From assembly GCF_003665095.1 (NCBI RefSeq), contig NZ_RCHV01000002.1, positions 2,538,001-2,602,000 of the forward strand: a DNA stretch of 64,000 nucleotides, read 5' to 3'. The notes under the pieces were generated by a model. That model saw only the letters and a program-made list of their open reading frames with translations. It was not told where the DNA came from and searched no databases. Below are positions 54,522 through 62,719 of the stretch, piece after piece (positions within the stretch are counted from its first letter, which is position 1; each line of letters opens with the position of its first letter). Origin of the DNA: Streptomyces sp. Z26 (lineage in GTDB: Bacteria > Actinomycetota > Actinomycetes > Streptomycetales > Streptomycetaceae). Both the position numbers and the translations under genes were made by a program.

Positions 54522-55376
54522 TCAGGCGGCGTCGTCGGGAGCGCCCGTGTCCTCCGTGGTGAGGACGGCGAAAGTCGCGCCCTGGTTGTCCACCAGCAGC
54601 GCGTTCCGCCCGTACGGGGAGTCCTCGGGGCCGCGCAGCGTACGGCCGCCCAGCCGCTCCGCCGTACGGACCGCCTCGTCGCAGTCCCGTACGGCGAAGT
54701 ACGTGCGGAAGTGGGCGGGCATCTCGGCCGGGTAGCGGTCGTCGAGGAGGCAGCGGCCGCCGATGGCGTGCTCCTCGTCGACCAGCTCGTTGCGGGGTGT
54801 CCACATCAGGTAGTCCTCGCCCAGGACGGCCGACAGGTCCGTGCCGCCGAAGCCGAACACCGAGGCGTAGAAGGCGTCGGCGGCCTCGGCGTCCCGGGTG
54901 AAGACCTCCGCCCAGGCGTACGCCCCCGGCTCGCCCCGTGCCTCGAAGCCGTCGTGCAGGCCGGGCTGCCACAGCTGGAAGACGGCGCCGCCCGGGTCGG
55001 CGGCGACCGCGGTGACCCCGGCGTCACCGAGCGCGAACGGCTCCGTCATGACCTGCCCGCCCGCGGCCCGTACGCGTCCCACCGCCGCGGTGACGTCCTC
55101 GGTCGCGAGGTGGAGCAGCCACTCCGTGGGCATCCGGCCGTCCGGCTTGGCGAGGAGCCCGGCGACGGGGCGGCCGTCGAGGAGGGCCACCGTGTAGCCG
55201 TGGCGGTCGGCGCCCGCGTCGGCGCGTACGTCGGCGCGTACGTCGGCGGCGTCGGTCTCGGGGCGGGGCTCGACGAAGGTCCAGCCGAACAGCTCGCCGT
55301 AGAAGCGTCTGCCCGCCGCCGCGTCGGGCAGCATGGCGACGACCCAGCAGGGTGCGCCCTCGGGGCTTCCAGCCAT
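54522..55376 (-). CDS. Two-domain VOC (glyoxalase/bleomycin resistance-like) protein
   Basis: The 284-residue protein has two VOC modules: residues 8-135 (PCWVVAMLPDAAAGRRFYGE, LFGWTF) and 150-275 (AWAEVFTRDAEAADAFYASV, FRTYFAVRDCDEAVRTAERL). It resembles actinobacterial CFP30B/SgaA-type proteins of unclear activity. GGAGG is nine bases before the ATG. A duplicated Ala-Asp-Val-Arg run lies near residue 45. Confidence 0.92.
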   Translation of the reverse strand: MAGSPEGAPCWVVAMLPDAAAGRRFYGELFGWTFVEPRPETDAADVRADVRADAGADRHGYTVALLDGRPVAGLLAKPDGRMPTEWLLHLATEDVTAAVGRVRAAGGQVMTEPFALGDAGVTAVAADPGGAVFQLWQPGLHDGFEARGEPGAYAWAEVFTRDAEAADAFYASVFGFGGTDLSAVLGEDYLMWTPRNELVDEEHAIGGRCLLDDRYPAEMPAHFRTYFAVRDCDEAVRTAERLGGRTLRGPEDSPYGRNALLVDNQGATFAVLTTEDTGAPDDAA

Positions 55377-55548
55377 CCTCGACCACCTCCGGTCGTGCTG
55401 TCGTGACCGCGCTCGGTGAGCAACGTGGTCCAGGGGAAAAGCGCCGAACAACCGCACGCTAACCGGCTGGACCGACAACCGCAGGAGCGCGCGCACCCGT
55501 TTGCCGTCGCCAGATCGCGCGCCGATCACCCGTCGGTAAGCTGACGAC

Positions 55549-56199
55549 ATGACAGGACAGGTGCGAACCGTCGACGGCCGCGTGGCCGGGCGCCGCGGGC
55601 AGGCGACGCGGCAGAAACTGCTCGACTGCCTCGGCGAGATGCTCAACTCCTCGCCGTACCGCGATGTCAGGGTCATCGATGTCGCGCGCAAGGCGGGCAC
55701 GTCCCCCGCGACCTTCTATCAGTACTTCCCCGACGTCGAGGGCGCGGTGCTGGAACTGGCCGAGTCCATGGCCCGGGAGAGCGCGCGGCTGAGCGAGCTG
55801 GTGGCGGGCCGTTCCTGGGCGGGCAAGTCGGGGAAACAGACCGCGGACGCGTTGGTGGAAGGTTTCCTCACCTTCTGGCGCCGGAACGAGGCCATCCTGC
55901 GCGTCGTCGATCTGGGCGCGGCGGAGGGCGACAAACGGTTCCACAAGATCCGTACGCGCATCCTCAACTCGATCGCCAACCCGCTCGCCGGGAGCGTCAA
56001 GGAGTTGCAGGCCAAGGGCCGGGGCGCGGACCCCGACGTGAGCGCGAACGCGATCGCGGGCTCGCTCGTGGCGATGCTCGCCGCGGCGGCGGGGCAGCAG
56101 AAAGGTTTCCAGAGCTCCGGCGTGAAGCAGAGCGAACTCAGGCCCAGCCTGGCGCTGTTGGTGCATCTGGGAGTGACCGGCCGGAAGCCCGTGAAGTAG
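55549..56199 (+). CDS. TetR-family transcriptional regulator
   Basis: The 216-residue protein has an N-terminal TetR HTH (TRQKLLDCLGEMLNSSPYRD, VIDVARKAGTSPATFYQYFP) and a helical ligand domain. TAAGCT ends six bases before the ATG and there is no ribosome-binding site, so the mRNA is probably leaderless. It diverges from the VOC gene across 172 bp and may control it. Confidence 0.95.
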   Translation: MTGQVRTVDGRVAGRRGQATRQKLLDCLGEMLNSSPYRDVRVIDVARKAGTSPATFYQYFPDVEGAVLELAESMARESARLSELVAGRSWAGKSGKQTADALVEGFLTFWRRNEAILRVVDLGAAEGDKRFHKIRTRILNSIANPLAGSVKELQAKGRGADPDVSANAIAGSLVAMLAAAAGQQKGFQSSGVKQSELRPSLALLVHLGVTGRKPVK

Positions 56200-56274
56200 C
56201 GCGGGGACGGTACGGGCCGTCCCGCCCGCGCGCGGGTGCGCGCGGACGGGGAGCCGCTGAAACGTTCTGGCTCG

Positions 56275-56330
56275 ACGCTCGGAAACGCTCGGAAACGCCC
56301 GGAAGCACTCGGCGCCCGGAAGCGCTCGGG
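56275..56330. repeat. 10-bp tandem repeats between convergent genes
   Basis: ACGCTCGGAA occurs twice, then ACGCCCGGAA and further decayed units, all in register near the end of the subtilisin gene. Too degenerate for a terminator; possibly local slippage. Confidence 0.6.
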
Positions 56331-56332
56331 CC

Positions 56333-57598
56333 TCAGAAGCGGCTGTACAGCAGCTTGTTGGGCGACGAGGTGCCCGCCGAGCCGACCTTGCCCGCGCTGC
56401 TCGCGTCGAGCAGCGCCTCGCTGACGGTGGCCGGTGACGCGCCGGGGTGCGCGCCGAGGTAGAGCGCGGCGGCGCCGGTGACGTGCGGGGTGGCCATCGA
56501 CGTACCGCTCATGGTCGCGTTCGCCGTGTCCGACGCCCGTCCCGCCGAGACGATCTGGTGGCCGGGGGCGAACAGGTCCACGCACTTGCCGTAGTTGGAC
56601 GAGGGCCAGCGCGCGTCCGCGTCCGTGGTCGCGGCGACGGTCAGCACGTCCGGGGCGCGGGCCGGGGACTGCTGGCAGGAGTCGGTGTTGTTGTTGCCCG
56701 CCGAGACGGCCACGGTGACACCGGCCTTGACCATCCCGGTGACCGCCGCGTCCTTGGCGTCGGTGGCGGCGCCGCCGATGCTGACGTTGGCGACGGCGGG
56801 CTTGACCGCGTTGGCGGTGACCCACTCGTAGCCCGCGATGACGTCGGCGGTGGTGCCCGCGTTCTCGCAGTCCAGCACGCGGACGGCGATCAGCTTGGCG
56901 GACTTGGCGACGCCGTACGTGGCACCACCCACCGTCCCGGCGACGTGCGTGCCGTGCCCGTGGCAGTCGTCGGCCTTCGCGTCGTCGTCGACCAGGTCGA
57001 CGCCGTAGCTGGCGCGGCCCCCGAACTCCTCGTGGCTGACGCGGATCCCGGAGTCGACGATGTACGCGTTGACGTCGCCCGCCTCGGAGTCGTACGCGTA
57101 GCTCCCGCTGAGCGGCAGGTCGCGCTGGTCGATCCGGTCCAGGCCCCAGGTGGGGTCGTCCTGGCTGCCGTCACCGCGCTCGACGCGGTTCTGCTCGACG
57201 TACGCCACGGCGGGGTCGGCGGCGAGCCGGCGTGCCTCGTCGGGTGCCGCGGTGACCGCGAAGCCCTTGAGGGCGCTGCTGTACGCGCGCCGCACGGTGG
57301 CGCCGGACGCGTCCGCGTCGTCGAGCAGGCTGTCCGCCAACTGCCGTACGGACGTACGGGACTTGAGCTGTGCCGCGCCCGCGGCCCGCTGGCCCGACTC
57401 CTTCATCACGACGATGTACTCGCCGTCGACGGTGCCGGGGGCGTCCGCGCCGCGTATCTCCCCGGTGGCGGCCGGGTCCGGCGTGTCCCCGGTGCCCACG
57501 GCGCCCGCGCCGACGGCGGTGCCGCCGAGCACGAGGAGCGCCGCCGCCGAGGCGAGGGCTATTCGGGACTTCTTCTTCGTTCTCTTCGCGTGCTGCAA
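56333..57598 (-). CDS. Secreted subtilisin-family (S8) serine protease
   Basis: The protease has an N-terminal signal peptide (KRTKKKSRIALASAAALLVL), an I9-type propeptide (GEYIVVMKESGQ through RVERGD), and a proteinase K-like catalytic domain. The triad is Asp in NAYIVDSGIRVSHEEFG, His in CHGHGTHVAG and Ser in MSGTSMATPHVTG. Paired Cys suggest disulphides outside the cell. The start is uncertain: TTG 57598 has GAAAGGG nine bases upstream and gives a normal signal peptide (421 residues); the ATG at 57670 would lie inside an inverted repeat. Confidence 0.92.
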   Translation of the reverse strand: MQHAKRTKKKSRIALASAAALLVLGGTAVGAGAVGTGDTPDPAATGEIRGADAPGTVDGEYIVVMKESGQRAAGAAQLKSRTSVRQLADSLLDDADASGATVRRAYSSALKGFAVTAAPDEARRLAADPAVAYVEQNRVERGDGSQDDPTWGLDRIDQRDLPLSGSYAYDSEAGDVNAYIVDSGIRVSHEEFGGRASYGVDLVDDDAKADDCHGHGTHVAGTVGGATYGVAKSAKLIAVRVLDCENAGTTADVIAGYEWVTANAVKPAVANVSIGGAATDAKDAAVTGMVKAGVTVAVSAGNNNTDSCQQSPARAPDVLTVAATTDADARWPSSNYGKCVDLFAPGHQIVSAGRASDTANATMSGTSMATPHVTGAAALYLGAHPGASPATVSEALLDASSAGKVGSAGTSSPNKLLYSRF

Positions 57599-57659
57599 CG
57601 GAGCCAGCCCTTTCGGTAAGGAGCCTTTCGGTCGGGCGTGCGATGGCTGCTCCGTTCTA

Positions 57660-57695
57660 GCCGTACACATGTGGCACTAAGGGCACATGTACGGC
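57660..57695. promoter_or_regulatory. Imperfect inverted repeat upstream of the protease gene
   Basis: GCCGTACACATGTG (57660-57673) faces CACATGTACGGC (57684-57695); a two-base insertion breaks the left arm. It sits in an AT-rich promoter area, with direct CCTTTCGGT copies (57610 and 57625) nearer the start. Likely an operator. Confidence 0.5.
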
Positions 57696-57945
57696 ATAGC
57701 CGACTTCTCAGGGGAAGTTAGTTATCTAATCGTTATCTCGCCTGTCGGGAGGGTGGTCAAACACCCGCGCACGAGGTGATTGCGGGACATCGGCCGGGGA
57801 GGCGGCGACGGCGGTGACCGGACACACGGGGAGGGGCGCGCGTAGGGGGTGTCGGAGGGGGAAGAACTCCCGTTCAGCGGGCGGCGATAGCACATCTGAC
57901 GGACCGGCGCGAGTGACGCAAAACCGCCCGACTACGCTTCTCGGC

Positions 57946-59361
57946 ATGCACATGTCCATGCGCAGGTCCGAGCATGGGACCCCCGTCCACGTCATCGGCG
58001 GCGGCCCCGGCGGCCTCGCCACCGCCGCCGCCCTTCGCGAGCGCGGTTTCCGGGCGGTCGTCCTGGAGAAGTCCCCCTCCGTGGGCGCCTCGTGGCGCGC
58101 CCACCACGACCGGCTGCGGCTGCACAGCACGCGCCGCTGGTCCGCCCTCCCGGGGCTGTCCATACCCCGGTCGTACGGGCGTTGGGTCGCGCGCGACGAC
58201 TACGTCCGCTACCTGGAGGACTACGCCGCGCACCACCACGTCGAGGTGGCCACCGGCGTCGCGGTCGACCGCGTCGAGCGCACCGGCGACGAGTGGACGC
58301 TGCACGCCAACGGCGGGCGGCTGCTGCACGCGTCGGCGGTCGTCGTGGCCACCGGCTTCCACCACACGCCCCACGTGCCCGACTGGCCCGGCCGTCCGGG
58401 CTTCACCGGGGACGTCGTGCCCGCGTCCGCCTTCGGCGCCGCGGAGGCGTACGAGGGCCGGGACGTGCTCGTCGTCGGCGCGGGCGGCACCGGTACGGAG
58501 CTGGCCGCCGAACTCGCGCGCCGGGGCGCCGCGTCCGTACGGCTCGCCGTACGGACGCCGCCGCACGTCGTCCGCCGCTCCACGCTGGGCTGGCCCGCGC
58601 AGGCGCGCGGCGTCCTCTTCCGGCGGGTCCCCGTCCGCGTGGGCGACCGGCTCACCGCTCGCACCGACCGGCTGACACCGGCACCCCGTACGGAGCCCGT
58701 GCCCGAGCCCGCGCGGGCGTCCGAGCCCGTACCCGCGCCGGAGCCGGACGCCGCGCCGGACGCCGTACCGGCGCTGGCCGGGGCGGTGGCGCCCGGCGGG
58801 GCGGCCGACGGGGCCGCGCCGTCCGCCGCGGCCGAACCGGCCGGGCGGCTCGCGGGGCCGGAACGGCTCGGGGAGGAACGCGTCCGGGAACTGGCGGAGT
58901 GGCAGGAGCTGGAGGCGTCCTTCGACGCTCCGGGGCGGCGGACGACCGTGGACGCGGACCCGGCGCCCGTACCCGCCGCCGGGCTCTACACGCGGGCGTC
59001 GCGCGGCACGTTGCCGGTGCTGGACACCGGCATCCGGAAGGCCGTGCGCAAGGGGCGGGTCGAACTGGTCGCGGCGGTACGGGAGTTCGACGGCGCGGAC
59101 GTCGTCCTCGCGGACGGTACGCGGGTCTCGCCCGACGTGGTCGTCGTGGCGACGGGGTACCGGCACGACCTGGCGCCGCTGGTCGGGCACCTCGGCGTGC
59201 TGGACTCCGACGGCCTGCCGCTGGTCCACGGCCCGCGCACCCACCCGACGGCGCCGGGGCTGCACTTCACCGGCTTCACCACCCCGCTCAGCGGCGCCCT
59301 GCGCGAACTGTCCCGCGACGCGCGGCGCATCGCGCGGGCGATCAACCGCAACGCGGTGTGA
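57946..59361 (+). CDS. FAD-dependent (flavin-containing) monooxygenase-like oxidoreductase
   Basis: The 471-residue protein has FAD motif VHVIGGGPGGLATAAALRE (residues 14-32) and a second nucleotide motif VLVVGAGGTGTELAAELARR. A late VVVVATGYRHDLAPL follows. It resembles FMO/Baeyer-Villiger-type enzymes such as CzcO, but a clear BVMO fingerprint is absent. A Pro/Ala/Glu-rich insert of about 60 residues lies near 245-305. TACGCT ends seven bases before the ATG, so the mRNA may be leaderless; ATGs at 57952 and 57958 are alternatives. Its end overlaps the convergent NQO gene by 20 bp. Confidence 0.9.
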   Translation: MHMSMRRSEHGTPVHVIGGGPGGLATAAALRERGFRAVVLEKSPSVGASWRAHHDRLRLHSTRRWSALPGLSIPRSYGRWVARDDYVRYLEDYAAHHHVEVATGVAVDRVERTGDEWTLHANGGRLLHASAVVVATGFHHTPHVPDWPGRPGFTGDVVPASAFGAAEAYEGRDVLVVGAGGTGTELAAELARRGAASVRLAVRTPPHVVRRSTLGWPAQARGVLFRRVPVRVGDRLTARTDRLTPAPRTEPVPEPARASEPVPAPEPDAAPDAVPALAGAVAPGGAADGAAPSAAAEPAGRLAGPERLGEERVRELAEWQELEASFDAPGRRTTVDADPAPVPAAGLYTRASRGTLPVLDTGIRKAVRKGRVELVAAVREFDGADVVLADGTRVSPDVVVVATGYRHDLAPLVGHLGVLDSDGLPLVHGPRTHPTAPGLHFTGFTTPLSGALRELSRDARRIARAINRNAV

Positions 59362-60172
59362 GCCCGCCCGCGCCCCGCCCCGGCAACCGGCCCGCGTCGG
59401 CCCGTACGTGCGCCGCGACGCCCGTGCGTCCGGGGGCGGCGGAGGGGCGCAGGACCAGGTCCCCGTCGTAGTCGCCGCCCGCCTCGCGCCGGTACGGGAT
59501 CGGCGCGGCGGTCGGCAACTCCCGCAGGCGCGCGCGGAGTTCGGCCACCCGTGCCCGCGCCTCGGGCGCGGTGAGGCGGTCGGCGCCGTACACCGCGTAC
59601 GGCGGCAGCGGCGCCATGCCCGTGTACCAGAACGTGCCGTGCAGCAGCGGGAACAGCACCTCGTCGAGCTGCCCGTGCACGCCGCGCGGCCCGAAGCCGG
59701 AGGCGCGGGCGCCGACCGAGGTGACGGCCAGGGCGCGCTTCCCGGCGAGGCCGCCGTCGCCGTAGCGGCGGGTGCGGCCGTGCCCGTCCCGGACGCCGAA
59801 CGCGAAGCCCTGCACCAGCACCCGGTCGAACCAGCCCTTCAGGATCGCGGGCGGACCGAACCACCACAGCGGGAACTGGAACACCAGCGCGTCCGCCCAG
59901 CCGACCTTCTCCTGCTCGGTACGGATGTCGGCGCTCAACGCACCGCGCTCGTACGCCCGTTGCTGCTCCTCGCCGACGAACAGCCGCTCCCCCGCCCCGG
60001 CGCCGTCCGGCCGTACGTCACCGGCGCCGAGCACCGGGTCCCAGCCCATGGCGTACAGGTCCGACTCGCGGTGCTCGTGCCCGTACGCGCCCAGCGCGCG
60101 CAGGCCCTCGGTGCGGAGGTGGGCGTTGAGGGAGCGGCGTTCGGGGTGTGCGGAGATCCAGAGAACCTTCAT
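59342..60172 (-). CDS. NAD(P)H-dependent oxidoreductase, NQO1/MdaB-like flavodoxin fold
   Basis: The 276-residue protein has MKVLWISAHPERRSLNAHL, ESDLYAMGWDPVL, FQFPLWWFGPPAILKGWFDR (flavin site) and GTFWYTGMAPLPPYAVYG. These enzymes reduce quinones or drugs by two electrons. GGAGG is only one base before the ATG, unusually close. It diverges from the GlxA-type regulator at 60245 across a 72-bp region with an operator-like inverted repeat, so that regulator probably controls it. Confidence 0.93.
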   Translation of the reverse strand: MKVLWISAHPERRSLNAHLRTEGLRALGAYGHEHRESDLYAMGWDPVLGAGDVRPDGAGAGERLFVGEEQQRAYERGALSADIRTEQEKVGWADALVFQFPLWWFGPPAILKGWFDRVLVQGFAFGVRDGHGRTRRYGDGGLAGKRALAVTSVGARASGFGPRGVHGQLDEVLFPLLHGTFWYTGMAPLPPYAVYGADRLTAPEARARVAELRARLRELPTAAPIPYRREAGGDYDGDLVLRPSAAPGRTGVAAHVRADAGRLPGRGAGGLTPRCG

Positions 60173-60210
60173 GCCTCCGAGCGTGCGGCGCGGCCCACGA
60201 CCGGCGACAG

Positions 60211-60245
60211 TGGCCGGATGGACCGACTGTGAAAGAATCCGGCCA
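60211..60245. promoter_or_regulatory. Operator-like inverted repeat, first GlxA-type gene
   Basis: TGGCCGGAT (60211-60219) and ATCCGGCCA (60237-60245) are perfect 9-bp arms with a 17-bp spacer. The right arm includes the A of the regulator's ATG. The same layout occurs at 62685. Confidence 0.7.
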
Positions 60246-61306
60246 TGCCCCGGGAACCCCGACCGCGCCCCCGGAACGCGGACGCGCCGCCGCACCGCGT
60301 GGCCGTCCTCGTGCGGGACGGCGTGCTGCCGCTCGAACTCGGCCTCGTGCACCAGCTGTTCGGCGCCGCCGTCGCCCCGCCGGGCGCACCGGACGCGGGG
60401 CGGCGGCTGTACGCGGTGGTGACCTGCGCGCCCGCACCCGGCGAGGTGCGCACGGACGCGGACTTCCCCGTCCTGGTCCGGCACGGCCTGGAGGCGCTGG
60501 CCGAGGCGGACACGGTGCTCGTACCGGCCTCGCACGGGCCCGACGAGCCGGACGTCCGGGGCGGGTCGGACCCCCGGCTGGCGGCGGCGCTGGCGCGCGT
60601 ACGGCCCGGCACCCGTACGGCGTCGATCTGCACCGGCGCGTTCGTGCTGGCCGCCGCCGGGCTGCTCGACGGGCGGCGCGCGACCACCCACTGGAAGTCC
60701 GCGGCGCGGTTCCGCGCGCTGTTCCCGGGCGTACGGCTCGACCCCGACGTGCTCTACACCGACGACGGCGACGTGCTCACCTCCGCCGGTGAGGCCGCGG
60801 GCATCGACCTGTGCCTGCACATGATCCGGCGCGACCACGGCGCGGCCGTCGCCAACGACGTGGCGCGGTCGACGGTCGTACCGCCCCACCGGGACGGCGG
60901 GCAGGCGCAGTTCATCGCGCGGCCGGTCCCGGAGCCGGAGCGGCGCGCGTCCACCGGCGCGGCGCGGGCGTGGGCCCTGGAGCACCTCGAACGGCCTTTG
61001 ACGCTGCGGGAGTTGGCGGAACGGGAGGCGATGAGCGTACGGACCTTCACCCGGCGCTTCCACGAGGAGGTGGGCGTCACGCCGCTGCGGTGGCTCAACC
61101 GGCAACGCGTCGAACGGGCCCGGCAGTTGCTGGAGGAGACGGACCTGCCCGTCGACCGGGTCGCGGCGGACGCGGGCTTCGGCACGGGCGCCTCGCTGCG
61201 GCAGCACATGCGGGCGGCGCTGGGGGTGTCGCCGCGCGCCTACCGCGCGACGTTCCGCGGCCCGGCGGCGCTGCCCACCGACGCGGAGGTCACGCCGCCG
61301 CCGTGA
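60245..61306 (+). CDS. GlxA-family regulator (DJ-1/PfpI plus AraC HTH), first copy
   Basis: The 353-residue protein has a DJ-1/PfpI-like domain (residues 18-190) with VLVRDGVLPLELGLVHQLFG, VLVPASHGP and SICTGAFVLAAAGLL (nucleophile-like Cys). The AraC-type HTH (about 245-335) has LTLRELAEREAMSVRTFTRR and VERARQLLEETDLPVDRVAA. It is probably an activator sensing a small electrophile or aldehyde. It diverges from the NQO-like gene; its 3' end overlaps the MFS gene by 17 bp. Confidence 0.95.
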   Translation: MPREPRPRPRNADAPPHRVAVLVRDGVLPLELGLVHQLFGAAVAPPGAPDAGRRLYAVVTCAPAPGEVRTDADFPVLVRHGLEALAEADTVLVPASHGPDEPDVRGGSDPRLAAALARVRPGTRTASICTGAFVLAAAGLLDGRRATTHWKSAARFRALFPGVRLDPDVLYTDDGDVLTSAGEAAGIDLCLHMIRRDHGAAVANDVARSTVVPPHRDGGQAQFIARPVPEPERRASTGAARAWALEHLERPLTLRELAEREAMSVRTFTRRFHEEVGVTPLRWLNRQRVERARQLLEETDLPVDRVAADAGFGTGASLRQHMRAALGVSPRAYRATFRGPAALPTDAEVTPPP

Positions 61307-62648
61307 CCTCCGGGCGGCGCCGGATCACCAGCGCCATCAGCGCGGCAGACGCGCACAGCGCGCCCGACGCGATCCACACCACGTCGTACGAGCCGGTCGC
61401 GTCCCGCGTGACCCCGGCCAGGAACGCCACCATCGAGGCGCCCGCCTGGTGCGAGGCGAGGACCCAGCCGAAGACGATCGCGCCGTCCGCGCCGAAGTGC
61501 TCGCGGCACAGCGCGATGGTCGGCGGCACGGTGGCCACCCAGTCCAGGCCGTAGAAGACGACGAAGAACAGCATCGACGGCCGTACGTCGCCCGCGAACA
61601 GCAGCGGCAGGAACAGCAGCGAGACGCCGCGCAGCGCGTAGTAGACGGCCAGCAGCCTGCGCGCGTCGAAGCGGTCCGTGAACCAGCCGGACGCGACCGT
61701 GCCCACCAGGTCGAAGACGCCGATGACGGCGAGCAGCGAGGCGGCGGCGGGCACGGGCATGCCGTGGTCGTGCGCGGCCGGTACGAAGTGGACGCCGACC
61801 AGGCCGTTCGTACTGGCGCCGCAGATCGCGAAGGTGCCCGCGAGCAGCCAGAACACCTTCGTACGGGCCGCCGACGACAACGCGCCCAGCGTCCGCCGCG
61901 CGGCGCCCGACGACGGCTCCACGGGCCGGACGTGATCGTCGCCCGCGCCGTACGGGCGCAGGCCCACGTCCTCCGGGTGGTCCCGCAGCAGCCACACCAC
62001 CAGCGGGACGACGGCGAGCGCCGCGCCGCACACCGCCAGCGACGCCGTACGCCAGCCCGGCCCCTCCACCAGCACCGCGACCAGCGGCAGGAACACCAGC
62101 TGGCCCGCGGCGCCACCCGCCGTGAGCACACCGGTGACCAGACCGCGGCGGGCCACGAACCAGCGGTTGGTGACCGTCGCGGCGAACGCGAGCGCCATCG
62201 AGCCGCTGCCGAGTCCGACGAGCACGCCCCAGCACAGGAACAGTTGCCACGGCGCGGTCATGAAGACGGTCAGCCCGCTGCCCGCGGCGATCAGCAGCAG
62301 CGCGCAGGCGACGACGCGGCGGATGCCGTAGCGCTCCATCAGGGCGGACGCGAAGGGCGCGGTGAGGCCGTACAGCAGGACGTTGACGGAGACCGCGCCC
62401 GAGACGGTGCCGCTGGACCAGCCGAACTCGTCCTTCAGCGGGTCGATGAAGACGCTCGGCGTCGCGCGGAAACCGGCCGCGCCGACCAGCGCGACGAACG
62501 CCACGACCGCGACCCACCAGGCGCGGTGGACGCGCGGACGGCGACCGGGCGCGGGAACGGGCGTGGGCGTGGGAACGGGCGCGGGAGCGGCCTCGGTGGG
62601 CGACGGGGGCGCGGGGGACGGCGGGCCGGGCGGGAGCGTGTGGGTCAC
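61290..62648 (-). CDS. MFS transporter, OFA/monocarboxylate-like
   Basis: The 452-residue protein has about twelve membrane segments after a Pro-rich N-terminal tail. Visible are FGWSSGTVSGAVSVNVLLYG, FASALMERYGIRRV, TNRWFVARRGLVTGVLTAGG and YGLDWVATVPPTIALCREHF. The family moves organic acids; the direction is unknown. GTG 62648 is the start. It diverges from the second GlxA-type regulator by 70 bp, which probably controls it. Confidence 0.94.
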   Translation of the reverse strand: MTHTLPPGPPSPAPPSPTEAAPAPVPTPTPVPAPGRRPRVHRAWWVAVVAFVALVGAAGFRATPSVFIDPLKDEFGWSSGTVSGAVSVNVLLYGLTAPFASALMERYGIRRVVACALLLIAAGSGLTVFMTAPWQLFLCWGVLVGLGSGSMALAFAATVTNRWFVARRGLVTGVLTAGGAAGQLVFLPLVAVLVEGPGWRTASLAVCGAALAVVPLVVWLLRDHPEDVGLRPYGAGDDHVRPVEPSSGAARRTLGALSSAARTKVFWLLAGTFAICGASTNGLVGVHFVPAAHDHGMPVPAAASLLAVIGVFDLVGTVASGWFTDRFDARRLLAVYYALRGVSLLFLPLLFAGDVRPSMLFFVVFYGLDWVATVPPTIALCREHFGADGAIVFGWVLASHQAGASMVAFLAGVTRDATGSYDVVWIASGALCASAALMALVIRRRPEVTAAA

Positions 62649-62684
62649 GCGACCAGCCTGGCCGTGGCGGCCGTACGGAACGAG

Positions 62685-62719
62685 TGGCCCGAAGGCCATG
62701 ATGTGCGAGGATCGGGCCA
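62685..62719. promoter_or_regulatory. Operator-like inverted repeat, second GlxA-type gene
   Basis: TGGCCCGA (62685-62692) and TCGGGCCA (62712-62719) are perfect 8-bp arms. Position, spacer and overlap with the ATG match those at 60211, with one base changed symmetrically in both arms. Confidence 0.7.
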
